Below are positions 14,327 to 17,862 of a stretch of DNA of 17,862 nucleotides, in pieces (positions within the stretch are counted from its first letter, which is position 1; the number at the start of each line of letters is the position of its first letter). Under the pieces are notes generated by a model. It worked only from the letters and a program-made list of their open reading frames with translations, was not told the DNA's origin and ran no database searches. Location of the stretch: NCBI GenBank assembly GCA_030147065.1, contig JASLAP010000635.1:1-17862 (forward strand). Direction: 5' to 3'. This DNA is from Pseudonocardia sp. GTDB taxonomy: Bacteria > Actinomycetota > Actinomycetes > Mycobacteriales > Pseudonocardiaceae. A program made the translations under genes and the position numbers.

Positions 14327-14736
14327 CGGGCCGCCCTCCCGGCCGCGAGCGAGCGCACGAGGTCGGTCGTGGTGACGATGCCGACCAGCCGGCCCCGGTG
14401 CTCCACCAGCACGGCGTCGACCCCGCCGTCCAGGACGGCACCGGCCACCACGGACCGGCGAGCCGTGATCGGCACCCGGCGCACCGGCCGGGCCAGCGGG
14501 CCGACCGTGCGGGCCCCGCCGACCGCCAGGGCGCGCACGACGTCGGCCTCGACGACGATCCCCGCGCAGTGCACCCCCGCCATGACGGGAAGGTGCCGCA
14601 CGTCGCCCGAGGCCATCAGCCGCAACGCGGTCCCGAGCGGCGCGTCCGGGGTGATCGCCACGATCCGGTCGGTCATCACCTCGTCGACCAGCGGGTCGTC
14701 GTCGAGGATCTCGGGTGGGGCGGGGCGGGGCTGCAT
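14323..14736 (-). CDS. Tandem CBS-domain protein, coupled to a USP gene
   Basis: A 137-residue pair of CBS motifs: VDEVMTDRIVAITPDAPLGT with HLPVMAGVHCAGIVVEADVV, then a second motif that starts less typically (VGPLARPVRRVPITARRSV) and ends AVLVEHRGRLVGIVTTTDLV. It would bind an adenine nucleotide. The ATG at 14736 has GGAGG five bases upstream. Its stop overlaps the USP start (ATGA), giving a two-gene CBS-USP operon in which both products may read adenylate levels. A DosR-like box lies 63 bases upstream. It is not a close copy of the forward CBS gene at 12288; its second motif is more divergent. Confidence 0.88.
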   Translation of the reverse strand: MQPRPAPPEILDDDPLVDEVMTDRIVAITPDAPLGTALRLMASGDVRHLPVMAGVHCAGIVVEADVVRALAVGGARTVGPLARPVRRVPITARRSVVAGAVLDGGVDAVLVEHRGRLVGIVTTTDLVRSLAAGRAAR

Positions 14737-14799
14737 GACGCCTCCAGGTCGTATCGGTCCTGCCCGTCCAGGGTCGTCCGCCGGTGGCCCGCCGGAGCA

Positions 14800-14813
14800 G
14801 GGCCGGAGGTCCC
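14800..14813. promoter_or_regulatory. DosR-box-like site upstream of the CBS-USP operon
   Basis: On the minus strand this reads GGGACCTCCGGCCC, differing by one base from the site at 15813-15826. It sits 63 bases before the CBS start codon and just beyond the stop of the neighbouring USP gene. It matches the DosR core layout GGGAC-N4-GNCCC. Confidence 0.55.
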
Positions 14814-14840
14814 GAGCCCGCCGGCCGGAGGCCACCCGGC

Positions 14841-15674
14841 TCAGGGACGCCGGGGCACCAGCAGCACCGGGCAGGGCGCGTGCGCCAGGGCGCTGCCCGC
14901 CACGAGGCCGAGCCGCCGGGGCGGCCGGGGCCGCGGTCCGCCGATCACCAGCAGGTCCGCCTCCAGCCGTTCCCCGACCAGCTCGTGGGGCCACATCCGC
15001 ACCAGGTGGGTCCGCGGCAGCGCGGCGCCGGCCGCGAGGATCCGGGCGGTCGCCTCGTCCAGGACCCGCCGGCCGCGCTCCAGCGCCCCGTCCAGGCCCA
15101 CGCTGCGCTCGGCGAACGACAGCGGCACGGCGTGCAGCAGCACCAGCGCCCCGTGCAGCCGCCGGCTCACCGCGACGGCCTCGACGAGCACCGGTTCGTC
15201 GTCGGGCAGCTCGCGCACCGCCGCCACGATCCGCGGACCGCGCCCGTCCGCGTCGGCGGCGGCGGGCCATGTCCCGCCGAGCAGGACGGCGACCGCGAAG
15301 GCCGGTACCGACGCGGCGCCGGGCGGGTCGGTCGGGGTCGCCGCCGGTCGTGCGGTCCGGTGGGGGAGGGCGACGGTGTCCGCGAGGTCGAGCAGTGACG
15401 CCCGCCCGGGGTGCGACGGGTGTGGCTCCCGGGTGGTGCCGGTCCCGCAGGGCAGGGCGACGGTGTCGGTGAGATCGAGCGGTGATGTGCGTCCGGGGTG
15501 CGGCGGGCGTGGTTCCGGGGCGGTGCCGGTTCGGCCGGGCAGGGCGATGGTGTCGGTGAGGTCGAGCAGTGGCGGGCGTCCGCGGTGCGACCGATGCGGT
15601 TCCTCGGCGGTGCCCGGCCGGTCGGGGAGGGTGGGGGTCCCGGTGGGATCCAGGAGTGTCGTCGGGGGTGCCAT
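14841..15674 (-). CDS. USP-domain protein with four tandem 29-residue N-terminal repeats
   Basis: The 277-residue product has residues 7-122 as four 29-residue repeats. The best units read LLDLTDTIALPGRTGT plus APEPRPPHPGRTS, and PLDLTDTVALPCGTGT plus TREPHPSHPGRAS. A single Usp-like domain follows (about 145-275): RIVAAVRELPDDEPVLVEAV, ALVLLHAVPLSFAERSVG, ADLLVIGGPRPRPPRRLGLV, and the terminal strand CPVLLVP. The ATP loop is poorly kept (GGPRPRPPRRLGLVAGS). The repeats are Pro/Thr/Arg-rich and likely disordered; the Thr in DT[V/I]ALP, with acids before and hydrophobics after, resembles actinobacterial kinase sites. ATG 15674 has AGGAGGAG upstream, supporting translation of the repeats. I know no Usp with this extension. 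The repeats use more A-ending codons than their neighbours. Confidence 0.75.
   Translation of the reverse strand: MAPPTTLLDPTGTPTLPDRPGTAEEPHRSHRGRPPLLDLTDTIALPGRTGTAPEPRPPHPGRTSPLDLTDTVALPCGTGTTREPHPSHPGRASLLDLADTVALPHRTARPAATPTDPPGAASVPAFAVAVLLGGTWPAAADADGRGPRIVAAVRELPDDEPVLVEAVAVSRRLHGALVLLHAVPLSFAERSVGLDGALERGRRVLDEATARILAAGAALPRTHLVRMWPHELVGERLEADLLVIGGPRPRPPRRLGLVAGSALAHAPCPVLLVPRRP
15309..15656 (-). repeat. Four tandem 87-bp repeats inside a USP gene
   Basis: The plus-strand marker AGGGCGACGGTGTC recurs at 15367 and 15454, as AGGGCGATGGTGTC at 15541 and degenerately at 15628, a spacing of exactly 87 bp each time. The period equals 29 codons, so the frame is kept. The two central units are most alike, and the outer ones have drifted. 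Confidence 0.9.
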
Positions 15675-15812
15675 GGCGTCGCTCCTCCTGAGCCGTCCGG
15701 GCCGGACCGGGAACGGGGCCCCGATCCGCTCGGCCGCCAGGATCGTCCGGTCGGCCGATCGCGGGCAGGGGCCGACCGGTCCGGCCCCGTCGTCCACCGG
15801 CCCGTCCCGGCC

Positions 15813-15826
15813 GGGACCTCCGACCC
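15813..15826. promoter_or_regulatory. DosR-box-like site upstream of the forward USP gene
   Basis: GGGACCTCCGACCC, 79 bases before the USP ATG at 15906 and about 140 bases from the divergent USP-repeat gene, so it could serve either. A perfect palindrome GTCCCGGCCGGGAC (15804-15817) overlaps its left side. It differs by one base from the minus-strand reading of the 14800 site. Confidence 0.55.
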
Positions 15827-15905
15827 GGACATCGGGGCCTGGCGCCACTGCTCCGCCGGGGCCGGCGGGCGCACCCTGGGGGTACGAACCGGACGAGGAG
15901 ATGCG

Positions 15906-16799
15906 ATGACCGCACAGTTCGCGCCCAGCACCCTGCCCGTCGTGGTCGGGGTGGACGGATCCGATTCCGCGCGGCGGGCCATGATCTGGGCCGCCGGCGA
16001 GGCGCGCCGCCGCAAGGTCGGGCTGCGCCTGGTCACGGCGTTCGCCTGGGCGGCGCCGGACGGCCGGGCCGGGCTCGAGCGCTACCGGAGCGAGCTGATG
16101 GACCGCGCGGGCCGGCAGGTCCTGGCCGCGGCCGTCGCCGAGGCCGAGCAGGCCGCGCCGGGTCTGGAGATGACCTCCGAGCTGGTGGTCGGGCCGCCGG
16201 TGGCGGTCCTCGGCGAGCAGGCCCGGCACGCCCAGCTGCTGGTGGTGGGCAGCCGCGGGTTGGGTGGGGTGACCGGGCTGCTGCTCGGCTCGGTCGCGGT
16301 GGCGCTGGCCGCGCACGCCGCCTGCCCGCTGGTGGTCGTCCGCGGTGAGGAGCGCGACGACGCCGCCGACCTCCCGGTGGGCGTCGGCGTGGACGGCTCG
16401 CCGACCAGCGAGGCCGCGCTCGCGTTCGCCTTCGAGGCCGCCGCGGCCCGCGGCGTCGGGCTGGTCGCCGTGCACACCTGGGCCGACGTGGAGTTCTACC
16501 CGGGGATGGCGCCGCTGGTCGACTGGTCCTCGATCGCCGAGGACGAGGAGGTCGTGCTGGCCGAGCGGCTGGCCGGCTGGAGCGCGAAGTACCCCGAGGT
16601 GCCGGTCCGGCGGGTCGTGCAGCGCGACGGCGCGGCGACCGCGCTGGTCGAGCTGTCCAAGCAGGCCCAGTTGGTGGTGGTCGGGTCCCGCGGGCGGGGC
16701 AACCTGAGCGGGCTGCTGCTCGGCTCGGTCAGCCACGGCCTGCTGCACCGCAGCCACTGCCCGGTCGCCGTGGTCCGCCCGGACACCGCCACCGGCTGA
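15906..16799 (+). CDS. Tandem universal stress protein (UspA family) with two intact ATP motifs
   Basis: A 297-residue protein with two full Usp domains (about 10-146 and 155-290). Each starts with the nucleotide-binding Asp strand (VVVGVDGSDSARRA; VGVGVDGSPTSEAA) and ends with G-2x-G-9x-G-S: GSRGLGGVTGLLLGSVA and GSRGRGNLSGLLLGSVS, each followed by a CP[L/V][V/A]VV strand. Both sites should bind ATP, unlike the two minus-strand USPs. This matches mycobacterial dormancy Usps such as Rv2623 and Rv1996. ATG 15906 has GAGGAG five bases upstream. GGGTAC at 15880-15885 may be a stress-sigma -10 element. A strong terminator follows directly, so it is probably monocistronic. Confidence 0.96.
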   Translation: MTAQFAPSTLPVVVGVDGSDSARRAMIWAAGEARRRKVGLRLVTAFAWAAPDGRAGLERYRSELMDRAGRQVLAAAVAEAEQAAPGLEMTSELVVGPPVAVLGEQARHAQLLVVGSRGLGGVTGLLLGSVAVALAAHAACPLVVVRGEERDDAADLPVGVGVDGSPTSEAALAFAFEAAAARGVGLVAVHTWADVEFYPGMAPLVDWSSIAEDEEVVLAERLAGWSAKYPEVPVRRVVQRDGAATALVELSKQAQLVVVGSRGRGNLSGLLLGSVSHGLLHRSHCPVAVVRPDTATG

Positions 16800-16808
16800 C
16801 CGCCGACC

Positions 16809-16847
16809 GACCGCGGGACCGGCCCTTCCCGGGCCGGTCCCGCGGTC
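16809..16847 (+). terminator. Strong intrinsic terminator after the USP gene
   Basis: A perfect 17-bp stem (16809-16825 with 16831-16847) and a 5-base loop TTCCC, followed by the T-containing GTCCTGTTCCTCC. It begins nine bases after the USP stop. Confidence 0.85.
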
Positions 16848-16882
16848 GTCCTGTTCCTCCGGTCGTCTCGACCAGCAGGGCC

Positions 16883-16918
16883 CGCAACCGGGCCGCAGGG
16901 TTCGCAACCGGGCCGCAG
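16883..16918. repeat. Short direct repeat between two hairpins
   Basis: CGCAACCGGGCCGCAG occurs twice (16883-16898 and 16903-16918), a 20-bp period, in the convergent gap between the USP and nitroreductase genes. Function unknown; possibly replication slippage. Confidence 0.7.
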
Positions 16919-16938
16919 AGGGCGGCGGCCCGCACGCC

Positions 16939-16972
16939 GCAACGCCCGGTCGCCGTGGCGACCGGGCGTTGC
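16939..16972 (-). terminator. Perfect hairpin after the nitroreductase gene
   Basis: GCAACGCCCGGTCGCC (16939-16954) and its exact complement (16957-16972) form a 16-bp stem with GT at the tip. It lies 10 bases beyond the nitroreductase stop. No U-run follows on the minus strand, so it is probably a U-poor terminator. Confidence 0.65.
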
Positions 16973-16982
16973 CGACTCGGGA

Positions 16983-17862
16983 TCAGGGCACCGGCTGCCC
17001 CTCGTCGACCAGCATCTCCTGGATCGGGCGTCGCGGCGTCGCGGCGACCGGCCACCCGTGCCCGATCCGGAGCACCGCCTGCGGCGGCCGGGTGGCGCCG
17101 ATCAGCCGGCGCAGCCGCTCCCGGGTCTCGGTCACCTCGATGATCTGCGACAGGAACGACACCGCGAGCCCCTCGGCGGTCGCGGTGAGCAGGATCCGTT
17201 GCAGCGCCTGCCCCACCTGCACGTCGGCCGGCGGGCCGGACAGGTACGCGGTGAGCACGGCGATCAGCGGCTGCTCCTCGTAGGTCCGCCCGGAGGCCGG
17301 TGGGGTGGCCGCGCCGCCGGTGAAGTCGCGCAGCACCCACCCGCGGCCGGGGTCGGGCAGCGGGCCGCCGGCCGCGGCCGGGACGCCGTCGGTGCGGTCC
17401 GCCGCGACCGCGGTCCACCGGGCCAGCTCGGCGCGGAAGGCCGGGTCGGCCAGCTGCTGGCGGTGCGCGACCATCGCCATCTCGCGCAGCTGGGCGCGCT
17501 CGTCGGAGCCGTCGACGACGTGCAGCCACGCCCCCTCGTCCTGGGCGGCGCGGCGCAGCGCGTACTGCTCGGGCAGGGCCACCGGCTCGTCGCTGAACGG
17601 GTGCCGGTTGGTGTGCCGGCGCGGCACCGCGGCCAGCAGCCGGCTCAGCTCGGGGGTCGGCGCGCGGTGCCCGCCGTGCCGGACCACCGCGATCAGGTCC
17701 GGGTCGGCCGGATCGGGCAGCACGGTGACCAGCGGCCGGATGCCCTGGCCGTGCAGCGCCAGGCGGAGGGTGAACAGCGCCGCGCCGCAGGAGATGCGCA
17801 GCTCGCGGTCGTCGGGGTCGACGACGTCGAGGCGGCGGCTGCGGTCGGCGACCAGCTCGATC
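16983..17862 (-). CDS. Acg-family nitroreductase-like flavoprotein, 5' end outside the window
   Basis: The minus-strand frame stays open to the right edge (first full codon at 17861), so at least 292 residues are visible and the N-terminus is missing. The visible start IELVADRSRRLDVVDPDDRE then LRISCGAALFTLRLAL is characteristic of the Acg family (M. tuberculosis Rv2032). Other landmarks are PRRHTNRHPFSDEPV, PLIAVLTAYLSGPPADVQVG, LQRILLTATAEGLAVSFLSQ and the end RIGHGWPVAATPRRPIQEML. Nitroreductases bind FMN; Rv2032 holds FMN but has a lid over the site and no clear reductase activity, and may store flavin under hypoxia. An internal GTG at 17723 is not the true start. The family belongs to the DosR regulon, matching the USP and CBS neighbours. 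Confidence 0.9.
   Translation of the reverse strand, partial: IELVADRSRRLDVVDPDDRELRISCGAALFTLRLALHGQGIRPLVTVLPDPADPDLIAVVRHGGHRAPTPELSRLLAAVPRRHTNRHPFSDEPVALPEQYALRRAAQDEGAWLHVVDGSDERAQLREMAMVAHRQQLADPAFRAELARWTAVAADRTDGVPAAAGGPLPDPGRGWVLRDFTGGAATPPASGRTYEEQPLIAVLTAYLSGPPADVQVGQALQRILLTATAEGLAVSFLSQIIEVTETRERLRRLIGATRPPQAVLRIGHGWPVAATPRRPIQEMLVDEGQPVP

Noticed and set aside
13412..15472. 686-codon plus-strand frame across the minus-strand USP and CBS genes
   Set aside because: It is antisense to three well-supported genes; no start signal and low-complexity translation.
15309..15656. CRISPR-like array
   Set aside because: The 87-bp units are contiguous with no unique spacers, keep the reading frame and lie inside a gene.
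15768..15782. A fourth DosR-like site (GGGCCGACCGGTCC)
   Set aside because: The right half is shifted by one base relative to the other three sites and breaks the core symmetry.
15498..15905. N-terminal extension of the forward USP
   Set aside because: The frame is open upstream, but the sequence is non-homologous and antisense to the repeat-bearing USP. A clear ribosome site precedes ATG 15906.

Overview
The window is very GC-rich DNA with strongly GC-biased third codon positions. Its gene families are typical of high-GC Actinomycetota: membrane Ser/Thr kinases with extracellular beta-propellers, tandem universal stress proteins (USPs), CBS-pair proteins, a DUF1918 protein and an Acg-type nitroreductase. 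I would guess a Pseudonocardiales- or Geodermatophilales-like organism, but nothing in the window fixes the genus. No rRNA, tRNA, CRISPR array, insertion sequence or phage gene is visible.

Left part (1-4107): a Ser/Thr kinase gene is cut off at the window edge. The first 76 bases are a perfect inverted copy of bases 133-208, which lie inside that gene, so the edge looks like a fold-back join and the kinase C-terminus is unreliable. Next come a WrbA-type quinone reductase and, convergent with it, a second full-length kinase (kinase, proline-rich linker, one membrane helix, seven YVTN propeller blades).

Middle part (4263-11021): a set of redox and aromatic-detoxification genes, each beside its own regulator. 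These are a two-domain VOC ring-cleaving dioxygenase (MhqA/MhqO-like) divergent from an AraC-type regulator; a 14-helix-type MFS exporter divergent from a LysR regulator; an SDR without its catalytic Tyr divergent from an HxlR regulator; and a flavin split-barrel (PNPOx-like) protein divergent from a second HxlR regulator. With WrbA this suggests handling of quinones or other electrophiles, although the substrates are not shown by the sequence.

Right part (11138-17862): a stress or dormancy block. It holds an alpha/beta hydrolase, a frameshifted DUF1918 gene, two CBS-pair proteins, a small membrane protein, a STAS-like protein without its usual phospho-serine, three USP genes and a partial Acg-family nitroreductase. 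In Mycobacterium tuberculosis the DUF1918, CBS (Hrp1), USP and Acg families are hallmark members of the DosR/DevR hypoxia regulon. Here three near-identical 14-bp DosR-box-like sites (GGGACC-N2-SGRCCC) lie about 60-80 nt upstream of the DUF1918 gene, the CBS-USP operon and the forward USP gene. No DosR or DosS gene is in the window.

The most unusual gene is the USP at 14841-15674. Its N-terminal extension is four tandem 29-residue repeats (87 bp each) around a [L/P]LDLTDT[V/I]ALP core. These could be an array of phosphothreonine sites for the nearby kinases; that role is inference.
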